This document shows positions 1-7,558 of a DNA stretch of 9,139 nt, piece by piece (position 1 is the first letter of the stretch; each line of letters begins with the position of its first letter). The position numbers and the translations under genes were made by a program. The stretch comes from Dehalococcoidia bacterium UBA5629 (lineage in GTDB: Bacteria > Chloroflexota > Dehalococcoidia > GIF9 > UBA5629). The stretch covers positions 1 through 9,139 of the forward strand of contig DIKB01000115.1 of NCBI GenBank assembly GCA_002421445.1. The letters run 5' to 3'. The notes beneath the pieces are model-generated. The model worked only from the letters and a program-made list of their open reading frames with translations, was not told the origin of the DNA and made no database searches.

Positions 1-2161
1 AATAACTCTGTTTATCGCCTCTGCCGACACGTCCGCGAAATTGATGTAATTGAGACAGGCCAAACCTTTCAGCGGCTTCCACCAGCATGACAGTGGCATT
101 GGGGATATCGATACCGACCTCTACCACCGGTGTCGCAACCATGATATCAAACTCCCCCTGACGAAAGCCATACATGACCTTTTCCTTGTCTTCCTGGGAC
201 AACTTCCCGTGCAGTAAACAGAGCTTTAAATCGGGGAATACCTGCCGCGATAACCTCTCATATTCAACTTTTGCCGCTTTTGCTTCAATCACCTCAGATT
301 CTTCAATGAGTGGGCACACAATGAAAGCCTGCTGTCCGGCAACAACCTTCTGTCTCAAAAAATCGTAGGCTTTTTCTCTGGATTCCTGCCTGATCCATTT
401 TGTTTTCACGATTTTTCGGCCGGGCGGCAACTCGTTGATGATAGAAAGGTCCAGATCACCATAGAGAGTGAGCGCTAACGTTCGTGGTATCGGAGTTGCC
501 GTCATAACCAGAATATGAGGGCTAAATCCTTTCTGGCGAAGCGCCGACCGCTGCGAAACACCGAATCTATGCTGTTCATCAATCACGGCCAATCCCAATT
601 TGCGAAACTCAACGCCCTTTTGAATCAAAGCGTGTGTACCGATAACAATATCGATCTCTCCCGATCGTATTTTCGCACGCACACTCTCTTTTTCTTTCTC
701 TGTAAGGCTGCCTGTCAATAGAGCAAGCTTGATCGGTCTATCGGAAAGCACACCGTTATATACGCGAATGTTTCCCTGTTCTTCCTCCGCTGTGCCCATC
801 CGAGCCAGAAGTGCGCAAATGGTTTTGACATGCTGCTCCGCAAGAATTTCAGTCGGCGCCATAAATGCACCCTGAAAGCCGTTTTTTACAGCAACCAGCA
901 GAGCAATAACAGCAACCACGGTCTTACCACTCCCAACATCACCCTGCAACAGACGGGCCATCGGTTTCGGCCTGCGCAGATCGGTAATGATCTCCCCGAG
1001 GGCATGGCGCTGGGCAGCCGTCAGAGAAAAAGGAAGGCAACTTTGAAACCGATTGAGATCGGCCACGCTAACGGAGAATGCATTGCCATGCAGAGTCTCC
1101 TGCCAATCTCTTTTCTTGTCCAGCACACCCAATTGCAGCAATAATAATTCATCGAATGCCAGACGCTTTCTGGCCTTGTCCTTCATGATGTTACTATCGG
1201 GATAATGAGACTGCACAATAGCCTCGGTCAGATCGAGCAACTGGCAGCGACGCTTTATTTCGACAGGTAAAAAATCCTCTATATGCGGCACCGATTCATC
1301 GAGAGTTTTTTTGATCAGCTTCCTTAACTGACGCGGATACAAACCTTGAGTTAACGGATAGACAGGCACAAGGCGCCCCGTATGCACCAGTTCCCTGTTC
1401 TCCATAAGCTCCCATTCAGGTGATTCAAAGACGTTCATATGCCCGAACTCGGCTATCTTACCGCTCAAAACAATTGCATCATTGACATGAAAACTCTTCG
1501 CCAGATAGGGTTGATTAAACCAGACCGCACTCACACTCCCTGTTTCATCAGCGATAACGATTTTCGTCCCGTTCTGGCGTCCCAGCTTAGCAACGCGCGA
1601 TTCCCATATGGTCCCCACCACGGTCTGTTCCTCCCCCGGAACAAGCTCGGCAATCTTCTTACGCTGACTGTAATCAAGATGCCTGTTAGGGAACAGATAG
1701 AGGAGATCACGGACAGTCTTTACATTGAGCTTTGCCAGTTTAGCTTCCAACTGCGTGGAAATGCCTTTGATTACTGTAACAGGAGCATCGAGTGCTTCGC
1801 CAGTCGGATGACTGGATTGTGGAGCTGTTGCTGATCTTTTTCTCCCAGTTGTATGATCGCGCTTAACAGGTAGCGCTTTCTTCAGATTACTTGCCGTATT
1901 TAGCCATTGCAGGATTTCCTCTATACGGATTTTTCTCTGGCCATAATCCAGACTATGGTAAGGGATTTCAATGATTTTCAAACGATTGAAGCTGGTGAGT
2001 AATCGAGAAGAGCGTAATTGCTCTTTAGTCTCCTTGCCCCACCTCTGCAAGAAACGATCCAGGCCACCGGAGACAGATGAATTGTTATAGTTCTTTTCAC
2101 GTTCGAGGTTCAGTATAGACCGTAGCGGTTCACTATTGATCACTGAAACAGTGTCCGTCAT
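1..2161 (-). CDS. recG: ATP-dependent DNA helicase RecG, C-terminus cut by window edge
   Basis: RecG is a superfamily 2 double-stranded DNA translocase that remodels stalled replication forks and Holliday junctions. The frame is open for 720 codons from an ATG at 2161 to the window edge; an in-frame TAA two codons upstream fixes this start, and a modest GAGAG lies 8 bases before it. Visible helicase motifs are Walker A GDVGSGKT (residues 407-414), the DEQHRFG box (528-534), TATPIPRT (554-561), a motif V of the form TPVVEVGIDIPNATVM, and QFRGRVGRG ending near residue 715. The wedge (OB-fold) domain starts near residue 130 with VIKGISTQLEAKL. The first ~125 residues are an extension, ending in a Lys/Arg/Ser/Thr-rich linker (about 95-125), which E. 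coli RecG lacks but several other phyla have. About 100 C-terminal residues are missing, judged from family length. It is the last gene visible in the fakA-recG run. Confidence 0.96.
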   Translation of the reverse strand, partial: MTDTVSVINSEPLRSILNLEREKNYNNSSVSGGLDRFLQRWGKETKEQLRSSRLLTSFNRLKIIEIPYHSLDYGQRKIRIEEILQWLNTASNLKKALPVKRDHTTGRKRSATAPQSSHPTGEALDAPVTVIKGISTQLEAKLAKLNVKTVRDLLYLFPNRHLDYSQRKKIAELVPGEEQTVVGTIWESRVAKLGRQNGTKIVIADETGSVSAVWFNQPYLAKSFHVNDAIVLSGKIAEFGHMNVFESPEWELMENRELVHTGRLVPVYPLTQGLYPRQLRKLIKKTLDESVPHIEDFLPVEIKRRCQLLDLTEAIVQSHYPDSNIMKDKARKRLAFDELLLLQLGVLDKKRDWQETLHGNAFSVSVADLNRFQSCLPFSLTAAQRHALGEIITDLRRPKPMARLLQGDVGSGKTVVAVIALLVAVKNGFQGAFMAPTEILAEQHVKTICALLARMGTAEEEQGNIRVYNGVLSDRPIKLALLTGSLTEKEKESVRAKIRSGEIDIVIGTHALIQKGVEFRKLGLAVIDEQHRFGVSQRSALRQKGFSPHILVMTATPIPRTLALTLYGDLDLSIINELPPGRKIVKTKWIRQESREKAYDFLRQKVVAGQQAFIVCPLIEESEVIEAKAAKVEYERLSRQVFPDLKLCLLHGKLSQEDKEKVMYGFRQGEFDIMVATPVVEVGIDIPNATVMLVEAAERFGLSQLHQFRGRVGRGDKQSY

Positions 2162-2206
2162 TGATTATGCTCTCAATCGATGATACTCCGCCGCAGCCAT
2201 CTATCC

Positions 2207-2272
2207 TTAACCACGGTTCTTATTGAACCTCATGACTCCTGAACTGTGAGAATCGGTTACAATTTTCACCAT
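2207..2272 (-). pseudogene. Possible degV/fakB remnant (N-terminal stub, 21 codons)
   Basis: The 132-base gap between fakA and recG contains a small frame starting ATG at 2272, preceded by GAGG about 10 bases upstream. It reads MVKIVTDSHSSGVMRFNKNRG and stops at TAA 2209-2207. The first eight residues match the usual N-terminus of DegV-family fatty-acid-binding proteins (M-KIVTDST-DLP type). After them all resemblance ends. DegV/FakB proteins are about 280 residues and there is no room for one before recG. FakB is the partner of FakA, encoded immediately upstream, so the position suits a fakB gene that was deleted internally. The other two frames up to recG show no recognisable DegV C-terminus. 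It could instead be a short leader ORF for recG or a chance match. The sequence is seen directly; the pseudogene reading is inference. Confidence 0.45.
2215..2229. repeat. Small inverted repeat in fakA-recG gap
   Basis: GGTTC, a five-base loop TTATT, and GAACC form a perfect 5-bp stem-loop inside the stub frame. On the minus (transcribed) strand no T-run follows, so it does not qualify as an intrinsic terminator. It may be chance; a minor structure in the recG leader or a trace of a deletion junction are other options. Confidence 0.3.
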
Positions 2273-2293
2273 AACTAAAAACCTCGTACAAGA

Positions 2294-3937
2294 TCATTCC
2301 AGAGAAACTGTATAACTATAGTGAGGCTGACCGCCATTGACCACTTCGATCTGTTTATCGGGGAACTTAGCATGGAGTTCATTTGCAACCTTCTCTGCCT
2401 GTTCCGCAGTGGCGTCGCCACCATAGTAAATAGTAATTATCTCTGCCGATTTAATATCAGCCTTATCAAGCCCCTGGTAGAGGATATCTGTAGCATCATC
2501 CCCGGCAGCAACAAGATTTTCGTCATCAATGATCGCTATCGCCTGTCCTTCGCCTATCTTCAGGCCGTTTATCTGCGTACTGCGGACTGCATTAGTTATT
2601 TCAACGGTCTTTACTCTGGCGATCGCATCCGTCATCGTAGCAACGTTTTCCTCAAGAGTCGCCTCATAATTAAAAGCGAGAAGCGCTGCGACACCCTGAG
2701 GGACGGTCCTCGTCGGAATAACAGCCACTTTTTTCGAAACCAGTTCCTGAACTTGTGATGCCGTCAGAATAATGTTCTTATTGTTAGGCAGCACGATCAC
2801 TTTATCTGAATCAATCGTTTCAACAGCCTGAACGATGTCGCGAACGCTTGGATTCATTGTTTGACCGCCGCTGATAACAAAAGATACTCCAAGGCTGTTG
2901 AAAACCTCTTTCATACCATCGCCGGCAGCGATAGCAATGATTGCGGTATCAATTTTCGGCTTCTTCTCCTTTTGCATTTCGAGGAAGCCTACATGCTGAT
3001 CATCCATGTTTTGTATCTGAATTTGATGTAGAGTGCCCAGAGCTGTGGCATAACGCAGGATACTCCCCGGATCATATGTATGAATATGAACACGAATAGT
3101 GCCTTCATCGCCGACAACAACCAGAGATTCTCCTTTTCCATCCAATCTTGCCTTAATCTTTTCAGCGCTCAAACGAGTTCCCTCGATCAGAAAGTTTGTG
3201 CAGTAGCCATAAGGTACCTCTTCCTCTGCAGAAAGCGGTCCAACCTTGTGAGCTTCAGACGGTCCTACGGCAGCCGCGATTACTTTCGGTTTGCTGTATT
3301 GCATCTCTTCGACTTCGCCCTTTAGATATTTAAGCATACCCTCAAACAAAATGCAGAGACCCTGCCCACCGGCATCCACCACACCAGCCTCACGCAAGAC
3401 CGGCAGCAACAGCGGCGTTTTGGCTACGGACTCCTTTGCAGTTTGATGACATGCTTCCATTACCTGAACCATATCATTGGGATGCTGAACTGCCACCTTC
3501 TCGGCAGTTGTTGCAATATCCTTCATCACAGTCAGGATAGTGCCTTCGACGGGCTTTGATAGTCCTTTATAAGCAACGCGTGATGCCTCGGCAAGGGATT
3601 GCGCCCAATCTACGCTGTTAATCTTCTCTTTACCTTCGAGCTTCTTTGCCATGCCCCGGAAAATCTGAGACAGGATGACGCCGGAGTTGCCTCTGGCTCC
3701 CATGAGAGCGCCATGCGCCATCGCCTTTGCTACTTCAGAAACGCTCTGGTCAAGAGCACGATCAGCTTCTTCCATCAGGGAGCGCATGGTGAGAAACATA
3801 TTCGTGCCCGTATCACCATCCGGGACGGGAAAGACATTAATCGCATTGACATCGTCAATGCTTTTTTCCAACCAGCTAATACCGACAGCGAACATATCAC
3901 GAAATTCGCGGCCGCCACATGAGACTATCTGTGTCAT
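2294..3937 (-). CDS. fakA: Fatty acid kinase FakA / YloV-type DhaL-domain protein
   Basis: Family members phosphorylate fatty acids carried by a DegV-type FakB protein, making acyl-phosphate for phospholipid synthesis. The protein is 547 residues, normal for the family. The N-terminal DhaL-like kinase domain (about 1-205) has the metal/ATP motif VFPVPDGDTGTN (35-46; D40 and D42 are the likely Mg ligands), GARGNSG (80-86) and DAGGQG (188-193). A middle domain carries YGYCTNF (C246) and VHIHT (H284, H286), matching a Cys and His pair reported to bind zinc in the Staphylococcus protein. The C-terminal domain ends in the typical YYGGD and NGGQPHYSYTVSLE pattern. I chose ATG 3937 because AAAGGAG lies 4 bases before it and the family similarity begins there. 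The frame stays open to 4120, but that extension runs antisense through rpmB and is not coding. It diverges from rpmB. No intact fakB partner follows, only the stub at 2207-2272. Confidence 0.9.
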   Translation of the reverse strand: MTQIVSCGGREFRDMFAVGISWLEKSIDDVNAINVFPVPDGDTGTNMFLTMRSLMEEADRALDQSVSEVAKAMAHGALMGARGNSGVILSQIFRGMAKKLEGKEKINSVDWAQSLAEASRVAYKGLSKPVEGTILTVMKDIATTAEKVAVQHPNDMVQVMEACHQTAKESVAKTPLLLPVLREAGVVDAGGQGLCILFEGMLKYLKGEVEEMQYSKPKVIAAAVGPSEAHKVGPLSAEEEVPYGYCTNFLIEGTRLSAEKIKARLDGKGESLVVVGDEGTIRVHIHTYDPGSILRYATALGTLHQIQIQNMDDQHVGFLEMQKEKKPKIDTAIIAIAAGDGMKEVFNSLGVSFVISGGQTMNPSVRDIVQAVETIDSDKVIVLPNNKNIILTASQVQELVSKKVAVIPTRTVPQGVAALLAFNYEATLEENVATMTDAIARVKTVEITNAVRSTQINGLKIGEGQAIAIIDDENLVAAGDDATDILYQGLDKADIKSAEIITIYYGGDATAEQAEKVANELHAKFPDKQIEVVNGGQPHYSYTVSLE

Positions 3938-3941
3938 TTCT

Positions 3942-3948
3942 CTCCTTT
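3942..3948 (-). promoter_or_regulatory. Ribosome-binding site of fakA
   Basis: AAAGGAG on the minus strand, 4 bases before ATG 3937. It decides the start against the longer open frame reaching 4120. Confidence 0.75.
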
Positions 3949-3950
3949 GC

Positions 3951-3979
3951 TCGACTGAAAGTAAAAATTGTGGTAATAT
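3951..3979 (+). promoter_or_regulatory. Candidate sigma70-type promoter for rpmB
   Basis: A -35-like TCGACT (3951-3956; four of six consensus bases) is followed after 17 bases by TAATAT (3974-3979) with a TG one base upstream, an extended -10. A start just past 3985 would give a leader of about 40 bases before the rpmB start codon. The call is by eye from consensus only. Confidence 0.45.
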
Positions 3980-3996
3980 TGTACTACTTCTGTCAA
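3967..3996 (-). promoter_or_regulatory. Candidate sigma70-type promoter for fakA
   Basis: On the minus strand a perfect -35 TTGACA (3996-3991) is followed after 18 bases by CACAAT (3972-3967; four of six -10 bases). Its -10 abuts and partly overlaps the extended -10 of the opposing rpmB promoter, so polymerase binding at one could exclude the other. The consensus match is seen; use in the cell is inferred. Confidence 0.45.
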
Positions 3997-4015
3997 ATCG
4001 CGTTACCAGATAATT

Positions 4016-4020
4016 GGAGG
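4016..4020 (+). promoter_or_regulatory. Ribosome-binding site of rpmB
   Basis: GGAGG, 5 bases before the TTG at 4026. Because it lies inside the codons following the upstream in-frame TTG at 4014, it rules that TTG out and places the start at 4026. Confidence 0.85.
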
Positions 4021-4025
4021 TTACC

Positions 4026-4214
4026 TTGGCCAAGACATGTGATCTTTGTGCAAAAAAAGTCCGTTTCGGGAATAAAATAAGCCATTCGAAACAGCATACT
4101 GCCCGCCCCTGGTGGCCCAATGTGCAACCGACAACGATTGTTATCGACGGAAAGCCGGAACGTTTTCATTTGTGCACCCGCTGTATTCGTACCCGTCATA
4201 AGCTAGCTCGCTGA
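4026..4214 (+). CDS. rpmB: 50S ribosomal protein L28 (bL28), four-cysteine form
   Basis: bL28 is a small protein of the large ribosomal subunit. The product is 62 residues starting MAKTCDLC, normal for the family. Two CxxC pairs (C5/C8 and C50/C53, the latter in CTRCIRT) mark the zinc-binding (C+) version. The internal FGNKISHSKQHT and PWWPNVQP segments match the conserved FGN-SHS and NVQ core. The start codon is TTG at 4026, chosen because GGAGG sits 5 bases upstream and because family members begin MAK-C; the in-frame TTG at 4014 is excluded. It is the only plus-strand gene here, diverging from fakA and converging on rpe. Its stop (4212-4214) lies inside the rpe coding sequence, giving a 12-base tail-to-tail overlap, and no intrinsic terminator is visible after it. 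Confidence 0.95.
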   Translation: MAKTCDLCAKKVRFGNKISHSKQHTARPWWPNVQPTTIVIDGKPERFHLCTRCIRTRHKLAR

Positions 4215-4880
4215 GATAATCGCCTTTCTCATTTCTTTCATTGCCTTCTCGATTCCCTGCTGGGAAAATATCGATGTGCCTGAAACCAGGACATCTGCTC
4301 CGGCTTTAATCACTTTTCTGGCTATTGCCGGATTAATACCGCCATCGACTTCCAGTTCCGCCGTCAATTGTCTGGCATCCAGCAATTCCCGGGCCCGAGC
4401 AATTTTGCCCAGCATGCTGTCGATAAACGCCTGACCGCCGAATCCGGGATTGACCGTCATAATCAAAACCAAATCCACCATCGAAATGATCTCCTCAACT
4501 GTACTCAGCGGTGTTGCCGGATTCAATGCCACACCTGCTTTGACCCCGGTTTTCTGTATGAGCTGTACAACACGATGTAGATGAGGGCAGTTTTCTACAT
4601 GTACGGTGATAATATCCGCTCCCGCCTCGGCAAACTGCTCAACAAAGTTCTCAGGAGATTGTATCATTAAATGGACATCCATCGGAACCGTCGTCCGCGA
4701 CCTTATTGATGCAACAACCATGGGCCCAATAGTGATATTCGGAACGAAATGACCGTCCATAATATCCACGTGGATATAATCAGCACCGGCCCTGGTTACT
4801 TCCTCCACCTGATTTCCGAGACAACTGAAATCAGCAGATAAGATCGATGGAGCTATTTTCACAATCTTTTCCTCTATCAT
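4203..4880 (-). CDS. rpe: Ribulose-phosphate 3-epimerase
   Basis: This cytosolic TIM-barrel enzyme interconverts ribulose 5-phosphate and xylulose 5-phosphate in the pentose phosphate pathway. The 225-residue product is complete. Diagnostic segments are IAPSILSADF (9-18), YIHVDIMDGHFVPN (36-48; metal ligand H38 and catalytic acid/base D40), MDVHLMI (H70, metal ligand), VNPGFGGQ (143-150), the ELEVDGGIN segment (D179, second acid/base) and the phosphate loop VLVSGTSIF. The ATG at 4880 overlaps the argH stop as ATGA, suggesting translational coupling. A GTG at 4862, with GAGGA a few bases before it, would give the canonical MKIAPSIL N-terminus and is a real alternative. Placement at the end of an arginine operon is a positional rather than a pathway link. 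The 3' end overlaps rpmB on the other strand by 12 bases. Confidence 0.96.
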   Translation of the reverse strand: MIEEKIVKIAPSILSADFSCLGNQVEEVTRAGADYIHVDIMDGHFVPNITIGPMVVASIRSRTTVPMDVHLMIQSPENFVEQFAEAGADIITVHVENCPHLHRVVQLIQKTGVKAGVALNPATPLSTVEEIISMVDLVLIMTVNPGFGGQAFIDSMLGKIARARELLDARQLTAELEVDGGINPAIARKVIKAGADVLVSGTSIFSQQGIEKAMKEMRKAIISAS

Positions 4881-6265
4881 CTTCTGCCCACCATCCTTCT
4901 GGCCTTCGCCAGTGCTTTAAATACCTGCGACGGAGCGGTGCCGCCAATCGCATTGCGTGAGGCAAGCGATTCACTTATTGTAATTGAAAATACGTCATCG
5001 GAAAACATCGGCGAAAAACGTTTAAACTCGGTCAGCTTCAAATCACCGAAGCTCTTGCCTTTCTTGATTGCATAATTAACCAGCTTTCCCATAACAGTAT
5101 GCGCCTCCCTGAAGGGTAATCCCTTCTTCACCAGATAATCAGCCAGATCGGTCGCCAGCACGTGGCTCCCCTGCATGACAGTAAACATGCGCCCAGCATT
5201 GACTGTCATCGTTTTCACCATACCTGCAAAGATATCCAGGCTGGGAAAAAGCGTATCGATCGAAGCGAACAGTCCTTCTTTATCCTCCTGCATATCCCGG
5301 TTATATGCCAGCGGCAACCCTTTCATAACCGTGAGCAGACCTATGAGGCTTCCATACACCTTGCCTGTCTTGCCTCGAACCAGCTCCGCCACATCAGGAT
5401 TCTTCTTTTGCGGCATAATGCTGCTGCTGGTAGTATAGGCATCATCCAGGGAAATAAAGCTGAATTCTGCTGATGACCATAGTATCAATTCCTCGGCAAA
5501 GCGGGAAAGATGCATCATCGTCATTGCAGCAGCAGCTTCATATTCGATGAGAAAGTCACGATCGGATACCGCATCGATGCTGTTAGCGCTGATTCTGCTG
5601 AATCCGAGCCTCTTCGCCACAGATCTGCGATCGATCGGATAAGCGACACCGGCCAGCGCTCCGCTTCCCAGAGGCATGATATCGACGCGCTTAAAGCAAT
5701 CCTGGAATCTGTCTTTATCGCGTTGAAACATCTCGAAATACGCCAGCAGATGATGAGCAAAAAGAACAGGCTGAGCCTGCTGCAAATGAGTGTATCCCGA
5801 CATGACAACACCTTTATGAGATTCGGCAACGTCGAGAAGCGAGATCTGCAATATCCTTATCTTTTCGATCGTTTCGATAACCGTATCCTTCATAAACAGG
5901 CGTATATCGACTGCTACCTGATCGTTCCTGGAGCGGGCGGTATGCAGTTTACCCGCAACATCACCGATCTTCTCAAACAGCCGTCTCTCGATCGCCATAT
6001 GTATGTCTTCAAGCTCAGTGCAGAACTCGAATTTATTGCCTTCGATCTCCTGCAGTATCGATATCAGACCGTTAGTAATCAACTCGGCATCCCGTGCCGG
6101 AACAATGCTTCGCTCCGCCAGCATTTCGACATGAGCAATGCTGGCTGTGATGTCGTAGCGATACAGGCGACGGTCAAAACCGATGGAAGCAACAAACGCC
6201 GCAACCCCGGCATCCATATCCTTCTCAAATCGGCTGCGCAGACTCTGAGATGTTTTTCTGCTCAT
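4877..6265 (-). CDS. argH: Argininosuccinate lyase
   Basis: ArgH performs the last step of arginine synthesis, cleaving argininosuccinate to arginine and fumarate; the active enzyme is a cytosolic homotetramer of the fumarase/aspartase superfamily. The 462-residue product has the family landmarks: HTARSRNDQ (108-116), GYTHLQ with the catalytic His160, PLGSGALAG (198-206), and the mobile signature loop SSSIMPQKKNP (280-290) containing the catalytic Ser. The first loop residue is Ser where many relatives have Gly (TGSS), a tolerated variation. ATG 6265 has GGAG about 11 bases upstream. It lies 36 bases after argG and shares ATGA with rpe, so argG-argH-rpe are probably cotranscribed. Confidence 0.97.
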   Translation of the reverse strand: MSRKTSQSLRSRFEKDMDAGVAAFVASIGFDRRLYRYDITASIAHVEMLAERSIVPARDAELITNGLISILQEIEGNKFEFCTELEDIHMAIERRLFEKIGDVAGKLHTARSRNDQVAVDIRLFMKDTVIETIEKIRILQISLLDVAESHKGVVMSGYTHLQQAQPVLFAHHLLAYFEMFQRDKDRFQDCFKRVDIMPLGSGALAGVAYPIDRRSVAKRLGFSRISANSIDAVSDRDFLIEYEAAAAMTMMHLSRFAEELILWSSAEFSFISLDDAYTTSSSIMPQKKNPDVAELVRGKTGKVYGSLIGLLTVMKGLPLAYNRDMQEDKEGLFASIDTLFPSLDIFAGMVKTMTVNAGRMFTVMQGSHVLATDLADYLVKKGLPFREAHTVMGKLVNYAIKKGKSFGDLKLTEFKRFSPMFSDDVFSITISESLASRNAIGGTAPSQVFKALAKARRMVGRR

Positions 6266-6301
6266 AATTCAACTCTCCAGCCTGTCAATACGGTGTATCT
6301 A

Positions 6302-7552
6302 TTACTGCTTCCTCTTCCGTCCCCGTTTTGCGGCGACCTTTTCACCACCCTGCACTTTTGCCTGAACTCTCACCGGTAATCCAACTATCTTAATGAAGCC
6401 AACAGAAGCGCTCTGATCGAACGTATCGCCTTTTTCATAGGTAGCCAGACTATGTTCGTAGAGAGAGAATGGCGACTTTCTGCCGACAACCATGCAATTC
6501 CCCTTAAATAGTTTTAACCTGACGGTGCCGGCAACATATCGCTGCGTGCTGGTAACGAAGGCAGCGAGATCGTGCCGGAACGCGGTGAACCACATACCAT
6601 TATATACGAGATCGGCATAATCAATCGATACCTTCTCTTTGAATCTCAATTGCTCACGGGAAAGGGTCATCGCTTCCAGAGCTTTATGCGCCCGTATCAA
6701 CACGGTAGCGGCGGGAGCTTCATATACCTCTCTCGATTTTATGCCCACCATCCTGCTCTCCACGTGATCGATGCGGCCGATTCCGTGCTTGCCGGCGATG
6801 GTATTGAGCTTCTCAATAAGCTCTAATCCGCCGAGATCCTTCCCGTTGACGCTCACCGGTATGCCCTTATCGAATCCGATCTCGACATATTCGGGCACAG
6901 CCGGCGTCTTGCTCAATGACTTAGCCCAGGCAAACGCATCATCCGGCGGCTCCGTCCACGGGTCTTCCATTGCACCGCACTCGATGCTTCTGCCCCAGGG
7001 ATTCTCATCGATGGAATACGGACTGGCAACGGTAACAGGGACGGGGATGCCGTGTTTTTTTGCATATTTAATCGTCTCTTCGCGTGTCATTCCCCATTCA
7101 CGGGCAGGTGCCAGTATCTTCAGGTCAGGAGCCAGTGCTGCAATGCTAACATCGAATCGCACCTGATCATTACCCTTTCCTGTAGAGCCATGCGCCACAT
7201 AGGTGGCTCCTTCCTGACGTGCAACATCGGCCAGAAGCTTGGCCATGAGAGGCCGTCCCAGCGCAGTTGCCAGAGGATATTGCCCTTCATACAATGCATT
7301 CGCCTGAAGCGCAGGAAAAACGTAGTCGGAGATAAACTCCTGTGTAGCATCATAGACGAGCGCTTTAATAGCACCAACCTTCAGAGCTTTCTTCTTAATG
7401 GATGGCAGGTCTTTCACGCCGCCGACATTGACAGTAAACGCAATGATATCGACATTATACTTATCGGCAAGCCACTTGATGGCTACCGATGTATCCAATC
7501 CGCCGCTGTACGCCAGTACAACCTTTTCTTTCGTCTTTGCCTTTCTTGCCAC
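6302..7552 (-). CDS. argG: Argininosuccinate synthase
   Basis: ArgG joins citrulline and aspartate using ATP, giving argininosuccinate, AMP and pyrophosphate. The 416-residue product carries the N-type ATP pyrophosphatase P-loop AYSGGLDTS (14-22), YPLATALGRPL (92-102), HGSTGKGNDQVRFD (121-134), a segment reading SPYSIDENPWGRSIECG, and the usual C-terminal oligomerisation region. The start is GTG 7552, with GGAGG 9 bases upstream; that site overlaps the end of argD (last codons CGG AGG TAA), so the genes are tightly linked with a 6-base gap. The final ~20 residues form a strongly basic tail (KRGRKRKQ) beyond the usual family end, making it somewhat longer than the common 395-410 residues. Confidence 0.97.
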   Translation of the reverse strand: MARKAKTKEKVVLAYSGGLDTSVAIKWLADKYNVDIIAFTVNVGGVKDLPSIKKKALKVGAIKALVYDATQEFISDYVFPALQANALYEGQYPLATALGRPLMAKLLADVARQEGATYVAHGSTGKGNDQVRFDVSIAALAPDLKILAPAREWGMTREETIKYAKKHGIPVPVTVASPYSIDENPWGRSIECGAMEDPWTEPPDDAFAWAKSLSKTPAVPEYVEIGFDKGIPVSVNGKDLGGLELIEKLNTIAGKHGIGRIDHVESRMVGIKSREVYEAPAATVLIRAHKALEAMTLSREQLRFKEKVSIDYADLVYNGMWFTAFRHDLAAFVTSTQRYVAGTVRLKLFKGNCMVVGRKSPFSLYEHSLATYEKGDTFDQSASVGFIKIVGLPVRVQAKVQGGEKVAAKRGRKRKQ

Positions 7553-7558
7553 GATGAT

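Noticed and set aside
2164..2199. Eleven-codon frame (MAAAEYHRLRA) just before recG
   Set aside because: Too short, no good ribosome-binding site, and no family resemblance.
3938..4120. N-terminal extension of fakA upstream of ATG 3937
   Set aside because: It runs antisense through rpmB and the promoter region, and the good Shine-Dalgarno site and family similarity both point to 3937.
4253..4266. TTCCC-TGCT-GGGAA hairpin as a terminator for rpmB
   Set aside because: Only 5 bp, within rpe, and not followed by a T-run on the plus strand.
5250..6060. Frequent ATCGAT/CGATCG words in argH
   Set aside because: They are scattered without fixed spacing or orientation and fit codon usage (Ile/Asp/Arg codons); I could not show enrichment without counting against a background.
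5510..6379. 289-codon open frame on the plus strand
   Set aside because: It lies antisense to argH and the end of argG, shows no recognisable motif, and the minus-strand genes have every family landmark; it is a shadow of their codon pattern.
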